A stretch of DNA of 64,000 nt from Sarcocystis neurona (GCA_000727475.1 KL647300.1:1296833-1360832), one strand, 5' to 3'; positions 20,104-31,325 are shown, numbered from the stretch's first letter. Notes: generated from the letters alone by a model not told the origin. A program made the numbers and translations.

Positions 20104-20533
20104 CTATTGCGCGAGCGTGAGTGCGATGGTCACCAAAGCTGCGCCTTTAAGCAGGGCCCACTTTGGGAGAGCTGACTTTTCACCTGCAGTCGCTGCCTCG
20201 ACTTGAGCCGTAGGCTCTGCTGCTGCAACGTTAATGATGACGCTACAAACGGAAGTCACCCCCTCATCGGAAATGACTCGGCACTGGTAGCATAAGGTAG
20301 TAGCTGCGGAAGGCAGCTTTCCGACGCTCAGCGTCCAGCCCTGGCCCTCCGCGTACATTTTGTTCAGCAGCGTGGCGCCAGGCACCAAAGTACAAAGCAA
20401 CACAGGAGCTCCACTGCACGTGCTGTCTGAAAAGACTTCTAATGCGCCTGGGCGTAGGTCTGCTTCTAAGTTGCCGCATTGAAACATCACCGTCTCTCCT
20501 GGTGAGTCCACGTGCAGCGTAATGCTTGTGTGC
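20104..20533 (-). CDS. SRS-like (SAG1-related) six-cysteine GPI-anchored surface protein, 3' exon
   Basis: Exon of 142 codons plus stop (TAG at 20,104-20,106), after a textbook acceptor (CCTTTTTGCTAATCCTG, then ATAATGTGTGCAG). It has one domain with six cysteines at exon residues 19, 39, 47, 81, 84 and 96, including the SRS-type features SPGETVMFQC near the start, a Pro-Gly-Ala-Thr-Leu turn, WTLSVGKLP before a LCYQC pair, and a last VCSVIINV strand. It ends with a Thr/Ala/Glu linker, small residues and the hydrophobic tail WALLKGAALVTIALTLAQ, a typical GPI signal. In Toxoplasma-type coccidia such domains form parasite surface antigens binding host-cell ligands. Here function is inferred from fold signature only. 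The signal-peptide exon was not identified; the frame upstream of the acceptor has no ATG. Confidence 0.7.
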
Positions 20534-20669
20534 CTGCACACATTATCTGGCGCATGGGACAGGATTAGCAAAAAGGAGCACCCGCGCACACAAAGAATCG
20601 AGTGGGGGCCGTTGCAGACCTCGAGCGGAAAAAGAATTCTCTCCAGCTGCCACAATGCGCATGACAGAA

Positions 20670-22500
20670 CCTAGAAGCATTTACACGAACGTATGTATGT
20701 ATATATAGGTCTGAACTTTTTTAGCGTAAGTTTGAGCGAGGCCTGTCGACTTTCAAACCTTCTACACACGGCAAGAGGAGGTTGCAAGCAACACACTGAC
20801 ATGAGCAGTACACGTACGTAAATGCACACAACTGTGTGTACGGAAAGTTTGTTTCGTATTTCCCAGCTGGAGGTCGACGACATAAGCACAAAGACAAGTC
20901 CACACACAGTAGAAGGATACACAAGTAGGCATATTACAGTCCGGTCTGCCAAGACTCACGCATAGGAAGCACCACTGTGCACAGACACAGCTGTACATGC
21001 AGGATATGGAGAGCCCGAATATACGTAGACATCTAATTTACAGAACGTTAACAGGGGGATGATTTACTCAGGCCAGACGGCGGGGTCCGTGTCTACGACG
21101 AGCGCGGGCTCCAAGATGCCTACCTACAGAATGCGGAGAGGAGACACAGCTACGGCAAAATGCAGACGTCACTTTGTCGAAGCAGGCTGCGTGGAGCAAG
21201 ACGTAGGGACTTCCATGTGAAGCAGGGAAATTAACACGCCTCGTCAAAATCGATCGCTTGTCTGTTCAACGAGCAATGAGTACATCCGTTGTGTACGCAC
21301 GAAGGAGTGCTGCGCATAAGATCCACGCCGCTTTGCAAAACTATCTCCGAAGTTACTTCTTCGTTGCTCGCGCCCCATCGTGCGAGGATGCGCGCAAGCG
21401 CGAGGTCCTTCAAATGAGTGGTACCTCGTATCGAGTATTGAACAGGACGTTATGAGTAAAGAACGGAAGCTGAAGTGGATAGATAGCAACCACTTCGGAG
21501 CAGCCTGTAGTAGCTGATAAACGCGTACGTGAAGTTTCTATCTCCATACGTATGTGCGCCTGTGTAAGTGCGCACTTGAACTTTCCAACGATGAACCACT
21601 GCTCACGGCGAGGTGGACCTCTGCTAAGGGGTTGGAGTGATTCAGTCGCGCCTGCGGCGCTTCCTCACCACCTAACGACGCTGTGGCACAAGGCAAGGAG
21701 TGCGGCACCTAGGACCTCTTCAGGCTGGGATGCGCGTATCTGACGTCCTTCACTCTTGCGAAGAATTTACAAATGTCTACGACTGGGCCAGCTCATTTAC
21801 CTCTCGACGTGTGGTGAGTTGAATTTAGAGCCGTACACCTACCTACACCAACACGCGTACATGCGTATGTGTGTAAATCGATGTATGCTCAGAGCGCACA
21901 TGAGTCCTCCAATAGAATGGCAGCTCTCGCCGTGCAGAGGAGGGCACAGTGTATAATGCTGGATATCTCTTCCGGACCCGAATTACGGAATTTCAACTGT
22001 GATGCGCGACAGCAAATTCTGACTTCTGCATCCGTACCACGGAAGTGGTACACTTGCACTGACGCGTTGTGGCCAGAGCGGAAAAGCCGGATCTCAGCAA
22101 TGTATACACCTGCGCAGGAAAGCACGGTCAATTTGCATGCGCGCATACACTGGTGTATATATGCCACCGCACCGACTAATCTCTAGATTAGTTGAAACCG
22201 AGATCCACTTGTTCCACCTACGTGTAACAACCGTGTTTGTACTCCCCCACCTGTACGGGGAGACGCGGTAGCAAACAGACATACTTGAAAAGTGGGGTAG
22301 AGCCAGTGCTTTACACCGACGTGTTTAGTCTCCCTATTTCTAGGTATGTCAGTCTGTGCGCTTGACACAAGTGCGCAAACATGCAGCAGCCATGCTTACG
22401 CTTCCCCTTTATACGTTTCTCCATGTTTGCAACCACAACAGTGTCCAGATAGTACACATCTGCCTTGCAACGAGCGGACGCGATGACAGACAGTTGCGCT
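20670..22500. other. No firm gene
   Basis: Only short frames on either strand. A first exon for the SRS-like gene should lie on the minus strand between about 20,600 and 21,100; a short hydrophobic frame near 20,880-20,940 is one candidate. Confidence 0.4.
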
Positions 22501-22537
22501 GAAGGGAGAGGGAATATGGAGAAGAAGAAGAACAGCC

Positions 22538-23011
22538 TTACACTAGAACTCCCCTACCTTCATGCAGATCTCCAGAGATGGTTGGGACTGCTGCTGCAGC
22601 TCCCTCATCCATATCCTCGAATCGCTCCCCATCTGCCATTGACAAATCTTTTTCTTTATGGTGACTGCCTTGCTCTTCTTCGTGTCTGCTTCCATCGACT
22701 CGTGCGTGTTCCTCATGGTGAGGAGTTTCGTCGGAAACTTCATCCGCCTTCTCATTCGATGTGGCCCCCTCAGTATCACGGTTGTTATCGCCGCTTTCCC
22801 ACAGGCGGATCTCTGCTATCTTAGAAGACAGTTCGCCCTCCTCGGATAGAGGATGAGCATCGGGGAAGGGAGACGATCGCGTAGCGCCTGTGCGGCCAAA
22901 GTTGAAGGGAGGCACTTGCGCATGTGAGGCGCTGCCCTTCATTAGAATGGTGAGAATGAGGATGGCGCAGGTGCCGGTCAGCGGAAAGAAGGCAAGACGA
23001 GTCTTCCACAT
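22538..23011 (-). CDS. Secreted acidic His/Glu-rich protein
   Basis: ATG at 23,009-23,011. A signal peptide is clear: MWKTRLAFFPLTGTCAILIL, followed by a small-residue region and AQVPPFNFGR. The mature part is hydrophilic and acidic with clusters such as ETPHHEEHARVDGSRHEEEQ, no cysteine after the signal, and no recognised domain. It could be a dense-granule-like or parasitophorous-vacuole protein; that is inference from architecture. The stop is at 22,538-22,540, but a donor-like GAAG|GTAGGG lies 12-15 bases before it, so a further exon is possible. Confidence 0.65.
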   Translation of the reverse strand: MWKTRLAFFPLTGTCAILILTILMKGSASHAQVPPFNFGRTGATRSSPFPDAHPLSEEGELSSKIAEIRLWESGDNNRDTEGATSNEKADEVSDETPHHEEHARVDGSRHEEEQGSHHKEKDLSMADGERFEDMDEGAAAAVPTISGDLHEGRGVLV

Positions 23012-23628
23012 GCTGCTGAGGGTCGGGACACACGCGACTGAGAACGTGGCCGTCGTTCACCGACTCGAGCTTATCGGGTCAGATTGTTCATCCTGAGAAC
23101 CCGCCACGTCCACTCGCCAGAAAGAGAGGCACACAGTTTCTCTCCGAAGACGGAATTAAGGGAGCAAAAGGAACACGAGACATGAAAAAGAGCTCCGTCT
23201 GCGTCCTGTGTGTCGGTCGGGTACGCGACATCGTGGCCTACATCTCAGTGACGGCCTCGTACAAACCATCGCTCCTGTGTATTACTGCACACCCTCCTCG
23301 GTCTCATACATTTCCAACCACCTCTCTGCGTACGTATCAGTCGATCCTGTCGGTACATTGTTTCACTGATGCGCTGCATACTTTTCATACGCGGACGAGC
23401 CTTGAGGGGTAAAGCTACAATTCGTCATAAAATGTGGTGATGCAATGGAAGGCGTACGGCTAAGGAGTGGATCTCACAGGGTGAGTGGGCCTACGGGGTG
23501 AATCTGGTTTTCTAATACGGTCACTCCGCTCAAAGCGTCGGAGGAAGATTCGGGTGAGTGGCATTCCACAAGATAGCGCACTGCGGTGCGCAGCGCTCCG
23601 CGTAACTGTCCCTTCACGGCATCTTCAG

Positions 23629-23836
23629 CACATGTCAGCGCGACGCGCGAATCGAGACAGATCAGTTCAGGACCGAGTAGTAAACAGCCAATGCATCCTG
23701 ATGCAGAAGGCGCGCGCAGGGCAGGGGGACGTGCGGCAATATTTCAACATCCGCGACAGCACACTTGCGCTGAGACGAAGACACATGAACCCGCGAAGAA
23801 TCTTGGCTGGTCGGGCGAAACAACCGCGCTCTGGGT
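23629..23836 (+). CDS. Candidate exon upstream of the 24.2 kb exon
   Basis: Acceptor-like CCTTCACGGCATCTTCAG, then a plus frame with RESRQISSGPSSKQPMHPDA and KTHEPAKNLGWSGETTAL, then donor-like CTCTGG|GTGAAA. Composition is plausible but an overlapping frame is also open. Possibly the same gene as the next exon. Confidence 0.25.
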
Positions 23837-24204
23837 GAAATAACAGCTACTCACTATCCCGGAAATAGTGACGCATTTTTGGAACTGTCGATGTGTTACC
23901 ATAACCACCTCAATGAGAGACGGGCAGGGGGCATGTGTGTACTGAAGGAGTCCGCGAAGTCTACGTTCCGTCAGCATCTGGTGCCGCGGTGATGCACGCT
24001 GCGGTCACGCCTGCTGATGCCTCTATTGCCATGCGCGCGCGGAGGCCACGCTAGCGTCGCTTGTAGTGGGTGCAGTTCACAGTATTGTGGTACGGCTGCT
24101 GTTGTGATGCAATAACCGTACGACGGTGGCCGCGGCGAGCCGTTTTGACCGACGTTCTGGGTAGAAGAGCGCACCACGATACTATTCTGTCCCTGGGGGT
24201 GCAG

Positions 24205-24355
24205 TTCGCTGGCGGCAGCAGCAGGAGACATGCAGGAGGAAAACATCGATAGTGAAAACTGCTTGTCCAGTGCAGAAGATGACGATTACTCATGCAGCTA
24301 CCTAGCGGACATACCACTTGAATGGGAAGCCGTGCTGGGGCTGCTGTCAGCGTAG
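24205..24355 (+). CDS. Acidic terminal exon, unknown protein
   Basis: After acceptor-like ATTCTGTCCCTGGGGGTGCAG the plus frame gives LAAAAGDMQEENIDSENCLS, SAEDDDYSCSYLADIPLEWE and AVLGLLSA, then TAG at 24,353-24,355. The in-frame ATG at 24,230 could also be a start of a very small protein. The acidic region followed by a hydrophobic helix suggests a protein-interaction tail. Too short for most ORF callers; no homology recognised. Confidence 0.45.
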
Positions 24356-25293
24356 AGTTGCGCTGTGCGAGCAGTTGGCATAGATAGGAACGTCCTAACG
24401 TACGGGCAGCACATAAATCGGAAGCACCCTCAAGAAAATACAGGTGTCTACACGTCGTTCAATGTGCCTGATTTGCCGGCGGGATTTCAAGTCCATCCGC
24501 GTTGTCTGCCATCTGGCTTGGATATATTCGAATATATGTATGTACCCTGGCATTTTCGAGGACAACGGGAGTACAGCCTATGGAACACGTCTTCTGATTG
24601 CATGCCGTGGTTGCACAGCCTCCTGTGAGTAGACCCTTCCGTGTGCAACCTGCTTCGTGCGTTGAAGGTACGATGGTGCACCTCGTCCGGCACGGTACGA
24701 CGTATCATAGCGAGTTCCCCGTGACTTCATGTTGACCCTTGTCTGCAAAGGCGTAAATAATATACACCACCGCTGCCTACAGGCTTTATTACGACACGCT
24801 TGCTTCCGTGTGTTCAAAACGAGAAAGAAGGCATGAGACGGCCCCTACCAGGGAGATGATTCTTTGCTGCCCTAGTATCGCGGGCAAATTCACCTTACCG
24901 AGCCTCCACTGCGAGATGCGTCAGCTATTCCGCAAACTTTGTTCGCAAATACTTCAGACGAGGCCCGTGCCACTAGGGTTCACAGCGGTGGCCTTCGTGA
25001 ACATTACCGAAACTGATGCGATTATACACGCGAGCGTGACCCCCTAGATGCATGTCTTCTGTCGGAGTGCTCGGGATCAGAATCGAACTAGGAGTTGTCC
25101 CTTGTTCCCCTCTGCACTGGCTGGCAGCGATTGACCACGTTTCACTGCGGTCCATAACTAATAAGAGGATGCTCAAGGGAGGATGGAGTCACAGTCCTAC
25201 GCCGCCAGAGGTTCACAAGGACGCTCCAGTACAGCATACTCCAGCGACCAGCAATAACGTTCCGCGTCGGGACGCTGTCTCTTTTCCGGATTC

Positions 25294-25629
25294 TCATGTG
25301 TACACGTTCGAGTTGCTATCACTCGCTACAGAGGCTGCGTGCCTTGTATCTGTGTCACGGTAAAGGTATTCTGGGTAACCCCTCCCCAGACTTGCTCCGG
25401 AAGCACCTTCACAGAGCAGCCGGGTATGCTGACCGATCCATGGGCGCACACGAGAAGGGTCCTTCGTGTTAACAGCTAGTTCAGCTGGTATGCTACGATC
25501 GTGGATTAGGTCTGGCGGTTGAGTCCACCGTTTACGCTTTTGTCGTACGCATTCAGTCCGTGGCACCGACGTGCTTGCATCGAGCGAAGCCTTTTCAGAG
25601 ACGTTCTCCACCCAAGTGCAGTTCCCCAT
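25294..25629 (-). CDS. 111-codon ATG ORF, unknown
   Basis: ATG at 25,627-25,629. Reads as a basic hydrophilic protein (for example CVRQKRKRWTQPPDLIHDRS). A shorter plus-strand frame overlaps its 5' half. No signal peptide, membrane segment or known motif. Confidence 0.25.
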   Translation of the reverse strand: MGNCTWVENVSEKASLDASTSVPRTECVRQKRKRWTQPPDLIHDRSIPAELAVNTKDPSRVRPWIGQHTRLLCEGASGASLGRGYPEYLYRDTDTRHAASVASDSNSNVYT

Positions 25630-26899
25630 CAGTCAGACACTTAGGAGCACCACTAAAGAGCGGCATTAGCTATCAACGTGGCCCACACCGCTGTGAGGAC
25701 TGCCTTGAGCAGGCGCGGCAAAATATGGATTCGACTTACCTTGCAGCACGCGTGAGGTGGATGTCAGCCGCGATGTCCCCCACTGTACCACCTTCTCTGC
25801 CACTAGTCGACGTACGACATTCGCAGCTAAAAGCGCTAGGTTAAGCAGAATTTGTCTGACTGTGCAGGAAGACCGGACATAATGCAGCTGTGTCAGCCAG
25901 ACGGCAACTCTACCTCTAAACACTTAAACAGCTCGCGTGCCGTGTGATGACCGGAATAATGGTACAAGCGCCCGTGCGCCGCCCAGGCGTTGGTGTGACA
26001 TTATGCTGCCCTTGCGCAGAGCATTCATAAGTAATCAGGTTGATTGTTGCAGTAGACATTACCGGCACAAGAAAGCATACAAGGCGCGTTCGAAAAAAAA
26101 TACAGCCGGCGCTGTATGACGACGCCGCCTTATACATGATAACAACGATCGGAGAAAGGCGTACAACAGCGTAGGTGAAGTCCATGAACAGTACACTACT
26201 TCTCCGCCTCGAATCCAAATAACGTACACGTCAAGCTTGAACTCAAAAATTTGTAATCAAGCACGCGCAAAGCGCTACTGTTAGTGTCGCAGAGAAGGGA
26301 GCGCGCAGCGCTGTTGCTGTTCCCGTGGTAACCGTCGCTGCAAGCAAATACGAGTGAAACGCGGCTTCCCGGATATCAAAATTTAAACTGTAATCCGAGA
26401 CAGACACTGGGTAGAACATCACGTGCATCACGACCATAACTTGGTGATGGTCCCACCCTACTGTCACATCTGTCCGAATGCGGACGGCTGTGCGGACGGA
26501 GACGCACTGGTACAGTATACGCATTAAGGATAGAATGGACCAAGTCAGTGCCACGTCCACTCACAGCGCCTCGATTACTTTTACCCTGAAGAACGCGCTA
26601 GAGACCCATTCACCACGTAGGGCTACACAAACGTGTAGCACAGAGAAGAGGGCAGAGCATCGTCCGCAACCAGAGGATAGCTTTTTCCGAACCACCACCT
26701 GACAGGGAGGCTGCACATTCTGAACAGGTGGCCAATGGTAAAGACTGCGCTGACGTGCAGCAGTTCTCTACTATTAAACGAACCATGGCAGAGGACTAGC
26801 AACGTAGCTCTTTCCAGCAGTTCTTCATAATAACCAACTGTCTTCAATAATTGGTTTACAGCGTGAAGGTTTTCTTTACTGATTGAGTGTATCTATAGA

Positions 26900-26930
26900 T
26901 ACATATATATATATATATATATATATATGC
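26900..26930. repeat. (TA)n microsatellite
   Basis: About 13 AT/TA dinucleotides at 26,903-26,928. Confidence 0.95.
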
Positions 26931-27458
26931 ACCATGCACCTGTTTGCTTCTTCATATTTACCAGCCGTCATCGATGCACAGCTTACAGTGTAACGCTCTT
27001 CTGTGACGGCTGAAGCGCATCTACATGTTTTATATACGTACATGTGCGCCGTGCATTACACACATTCTCCACAAAATACGTACATGTGAACAAACTCGAA
27101 AACAGACATGTAAGCATATATACGTTTACAACTGGATATACCTATCCACGACTACACGTATGGGACTTCATCAGGGCAGAATTAACACAAGAGGGAGTGC
27201 GGGACCTTTTTTCTGCAGCTGGTGTCCCGTTTACACCCTCTGTGACCTGGTTTATTTGTAATATTCTTACTTGTCGTGGTCGGGGACGTGGTCTCGCCGC
27301 CGGTGCCTGCTGGGCGTACCAAACAGCACACACGCTCTATACAAGCTTACGACTTGCAAGCCGTCAACGTTGCCACGGAGTCAACAGTATGTCACCGTTT
27401 TCACTTGCTCGCCGTTGACAGTGTCACAGTATCACGGTGAGTCAACTGGCGTGTCACT

Positions 27459-28509
27459 TTAGCAATTGGATAGCTCTGGATTACCTGTCGGTTGTGCAGG
27501 TGCGGGAGCTACGTCGCCATGTGCCCCGTTGGCACCTCCAGGTACTCCGTTGGTTGGTTTCGAGTTGCCGGTAGACTGGGCGTTTTTGGGACCGTTTGCA
27601 TCAGTGCTCTTGTGGGCGTCACCAGCTTCCGGCTGGGCCGCTACGCCAGGAACAGCGCCGGGTTTCGCCTCACCTTTTTCACCATCTGCCGGAGCTTTTT
27701 CAGGTGAGTCACTTGGTCCTGCCGCGGCGTTGCCAGCTTTCCCCTCTGGACCCGCAAAACGCAACACATGGAATGGTGTGCCTTCAGAGATTACCACGAA
27801 ACGTGGGAGGTCTCCACACTGCAAAAGTTTCCAATCAGCTCTGCTGCTTACCGGGGGCAGCCGCCGGTTCCTTGCCAGGTGCAGGCTTCGCCTCAGGTGC
27901 AGGCTTCGCCTCAGATGCAGCTGCTCCTCCACCCACAGCACCCGCGGCGCCCTCAGGCTTAGGTGCTACAGGAGCAGCGGGCTTCGAACCCTCTGCTTTT
28001 GCGTTAGATGCTCCTGGCGCTGCTGGTTTGGCATTAGATGCTCCTGGCTGAGCAGGAGACTCTGCTGGCTTGCCCGAATCTGCTTGTTTGCCCGGCTCTC
28101 CTTGTTTGGCCGGCTCTGCTGCTTTGCCCGGCTCTCCTTGTTTGCCCAGTTCTCCCGCTTTGCCCGGCTCTCCTGCTTTGCCCGCCTCTGCTGCTTTGCC
28201 CGCCTCTGCTGCTTTGCCCGCCTCTCCTGCCTTGCCCGACTCTGCCGCCGCAGCTTTATCGTTTGGTTTCACAGGCGCCTCGGAGCCACCCCCCCCACTA
28301 GCAGCGGAGCGCCCAGCCGCCTCTTCTCCGAGACCGAACCTCGCATTATACTGATTACGTGGGTCCCTTGGCTGCAGAAACCTCGACGCCGCCGTCACTC
28401 CCTGCAGTGAGGGAAATGTCACTGCCATGAGAATGAACAGTACACATACAGCCTGGGCAGGAACGGCTGCAGGAACACACCGCAAAAAAATCCAACCCCC
28501 ACGCAGCAT
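27459..28509 (-). CDS. Secreted Ala/Gly/Lys/Pro-repeat protein, two exons
   Basis: ATG at 28,507-28,509 opens a signal peptide containing VCVLFILMAVTFPSLQGVTA, then SRFLQPRDPRNQYNARFG. The middle is a degenerate repeat of AGK(A/P/Q)(A/G)E(A/P) heptad-like units, then PGASNAK twice and a Pro/Ala/Glu/Lys region. Exon 1 ends at 27,852 before a consensus donor (CCCCG|GTAAGC). Joining to 27,811 (40-nt intron) restores a frame that continues DLPRFVVISEGTPFHVLRF, then Gly/Asn/Pro-rich sequence to TAA at 27,459; total 336 residues. A nearer, better acceptor (CTTTTGCAG, 33-nt intron) gives the wrong phase. The Gly/Pro/Lys repeats and signal peptide suggest an exported or vacuolar intrinsically disordered protein. 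Function unknown. Confidence 0.65.
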
Positions 28510-29498
28510 CGTGTTTGCATTACAAAAAGAAGTGGGGATGCTCTCCGAGGCGCAAAGGCGTGGCGATGGGAACCGGCGCGTTCCGACGAAGTACAAAGAA
28601 AAAGAGTTCCCAAATGAAGTGGTGCGTCAGGGGCAGACAAGAGCTCGCGTCTACAAGAAAAGACGCTACTTCCAGATTTGAACGTTCCACAAAGACGGAC
28701 ACGCATCGCAAGGCCATGTTTACGGCGACAGGTCAGAGTTCCCCCTCTGTGTCGCCCTAATAGGAAGTCTATATTTGACGACCTGGGCTACCAGGAAAAG
28801 ATCGGGGAGTAGACACGTCGGCGGCAGCGCATGATCCCACCGCGTTCATACGCCGTGTCAAGTAGTTGCTGGGAGGGGTTGTGTGTTACTGGATCACCAC
28901 GTATACAACCACGACTTTTCCGTGCCGGCCGTGGAACGCGGTACGTTCCAGCCTGTCCTAGCCACCGTCCCACTGCCACCTATGCGAGTGTGTATTGCTC
29001 ACCCCGAAAGGGTTCTCCACAGTGTCTCACCCACGCTTTCGGTATAGTGTGTGGTAGATGGACACCCCGCAGTAGTTGTGCCCCGCTTGTGGAACACAGT
29101 TGCGGGGATTCGCGTAGCAGATACGTGAAGACAGTATAGCGTGCCTAGCCTGCACGGTTTTTCACTATTCCACACAAAACACTCTCAGACGGTAACACTG
29201 CAGCCTGTCTTCGTTGCGTACGGCATACGAGGGAGGGGAAAACCGTACGTCCCCGCTGCCTACGTGTACGGAAAAGAAGACGACTATGTGCAGGGTAGTG
29301 AAAACTGGCGTGTTTCTCACCTCTGTGCAGAAATGGCGTGTAAGTACGGTATTTAGCATTCACTTCGAGCCACCTACAGTACACGTGCGCTGAAGATACG
29401 TTGTGCGTGTTTCCGGCTCCTTGCCGTGCTGTTGAAGAGCACTGTGTAAAGCCGGCCCAGATTGCATATTGCTTTCTAGGTGAACGGTAGGTATCACA

Positions 29499-30047
29499 GT
29501 GTATGCGGTTCCCACAGGCTGCCACTTACAGCGCGGCGTGGCCGACAACAGGGGCGGAGGGACATGCATATTTTCGAGTAACGGGGAGAGAAACGGGTGT
29601 TACGACCCCTGGAGCGGGAGCGACTCCGTTCCCAATGCTTCGTCGAAGTTGTTCGCCTGCAGGCATAACGGCGACTTCATGAGCAGCTCCGTTTCGAATG
29701 CTTCGTCGAGGTTGTTCGGCTGCGGGCATAACGGCGATTTCATGACACGAGTGCAACCAGAATTGACGCTCGCAGAGGACAGGAAGCCTGTAAGTCTTCT
29801 GCACTTCTCCATAATACGTCCACATGTGTGGCTGGATGTCAAGAATACCACCAGCGGGTGGGTCTTTGCCGGTGCGAGCCAGGATGGGTTTCAGTTGCAC
29901 GTTGGATCCAAGCAATGTTGGAAGGGACTTGCAGAATGCTACGGAGTGCGTATGTGCTCCAAGTGTGATATACGTCTGTGGCAGAACAGGAATATCACGC
30001 CATGCAGGTCTTTGCGGAGCAGGTGGCATCCGCATACCTCGGGTTGA
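29499..30047 (+). CDS. Candidate exon with 21-residue internal duplication
   Basis: A plus frame of 182 codons after acceptor-like TAGGTATCACAG. It contains two copies of a 63-bp unit (NASSKLFACRHNGDFMS and NASSRLFGCGHNGDFMT), then mixed aromatic sequence such as GWVFAGASQDGFQLHVGSKQ and a Cys-rich end. The minus strand is open for 169 codons over the same interval, so orientation is uncertain; the plus reading has the better distribution of aromatic and cysteine residues. Confidence 0.3.
   Translation: MYAVPTGCHLQRGVADNRGGGTCIFSSNGERNGCYDPWSGSDSVPNASSKLFACRHNGDFMSSSVSNASSRLFGCGHNGDFMTRVQPELTLAEDRKPVSLLHFSIIRPHVWLDVKNTTSGWVFAGASQDGFQLHVGSKQCWKGLAECYGVRMCSKCDIRLWQNRNITPCRSLRSRWHPHTSG
29623..29748. 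repeat. Two tandem 63-bp copies
   Basis: Copies at 29,623-29,685 and 29,686-29,748, about 85-90% alike. The length is a multiple of three, so either strand keeps its frame. Confidence 0.9.
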
Positions 30048-30451
30048 AGCGGTGAAGGAGCATACGCACTAAGCAGCGCGCAACAGCCCATCTTCACTAT
30101 GCTACAATCAAGAAATTTTTAACGGCTCAGGCGAAGGAGACAGACATCCCAGTGCGTAGGGGATGTTGCTCGTAGACACACCAAGTTTACTGACATAAAA
30201 AAGAAGTCGTGAACTGCCCGCTGACGCTCCCACGCTCATCTCTGCGTTACCGAAGGGTCAGGAATGAGACTGAAATCTGTGCAACAGAGCGGCTGCCTAC
30301 CGACGCCTCTACAGATAACCTGGCCCGCATGTTTGCCCGTGTCATTTCCGGGGTAAATCGGCACAACACAGCCAACTTTTGTGTTTCACGGCGTGTAGGT
30401 TAGCCTTTATCTGTTTTTGTTCATAAGGTCACTCACTGTATGCTGTCGCCC

Positions 30452-30584
30452 CGTATAAGAATGAACGTGTCATCGACTTAGTACGGAATCTAAAGTTGTT
30501 TATGTACTCCAACGGGTCCGTACAAGAATGAGCGTGTCCTCGTCTTAGTACGGAATCTAAAGTTGTTAATGTACTCCCACGAGT
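30452..30584. repeat. Two tandem 66-bp copies
   Basis: Copies begin CCGTATAAGAATGAACGTG (30,452) and CCGTACAAGAATGAGCGTG (30,518), sharing TTAGTACGGAATCTAAAGTT. Apparently non-coding. Confidence 0.9.
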
Positions 30585-31212
30585 TCGTCGAACAGCGTTG
30601 TTCGAAGGACAACCATCTTCGTGGCGTCCAGTTGGAGAATGTAATAAGTACGGCCTGTAGAGTCATAGATCACCGGATCAGCTTCGAACAAGCCTGGCAA
30701 TCGTGTTTGCCTCCGGTGATACTAGGTATCGTATGGTGACCTGTGTGCACGTTCTTCTGAGGCGACGTGAAGATTTCGAAAGGACGGATACTTTTCAAAC
30801 AAGGTGTAGTATTCTGCACATCTCAGCGTCACTTTGAGTGAATTACAGTTGACCTGCACAGACAGGCATAAGGGCGTCGAAAGTCACGGGACTACTAAAG
30901 GAACGGATTAGGGTTTATCGTTTTGCCACGTCAAAAGAAAATGTTCCGCAGTAAATTTATTAACCACTTCACTGTTATCAATACGAGAGATAAGAGCGCC
31001 AACTGGTAGCAGAGGTTGTATCTGTTTGACACGTGTGGTCTACACACTACGAGAGGAAAGGCGTCTTGCCAGCATTATTCGCCGCCCCCCCGCTAGTACT
31101 TCCGACTTGTTTCCCCTGACTTTTAAACCCTTTTAGCTTCAGATGGTGTCTCAGTATTGGGACGTTCCTACGTACACGTGGAGGACGCTCTGCAACACAG
31201 TAAACAGGTTGA

Positions 31213-31325
31213 CAATAATTATAATACATAACACTGGTACTCTCTAGCTTGTGTACGCGTGCAACAGATAAATAATTACAATACATAGCATTGATACTGT
31301 CTAGCTGGTGCACACGTGTAGACGC
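31213..31325. repeat. Two tandem 58-bp copies
   Basis: Copies start ATAATTATAATACATAACA (31,213) and ATAATTACAATACATAGCA (31,271), with diverged ends in GTACGCGTG / GCACACGTG. Confidence 0.85.

Noticed and set aside
25060..25140. TAGTTCGATTC on the minus strand, resembling a tRNA T-loop
   Set aside because: The flanking five bases do not pair as a T-stem and no cloverleaf could be drawn.
26243..26560. 105-codon minus-strand ORF with a hydrophobic C-terminus
   Set aside because: Starts at GTG with no acceptor found and has no coherent domain; left out as probable chance.
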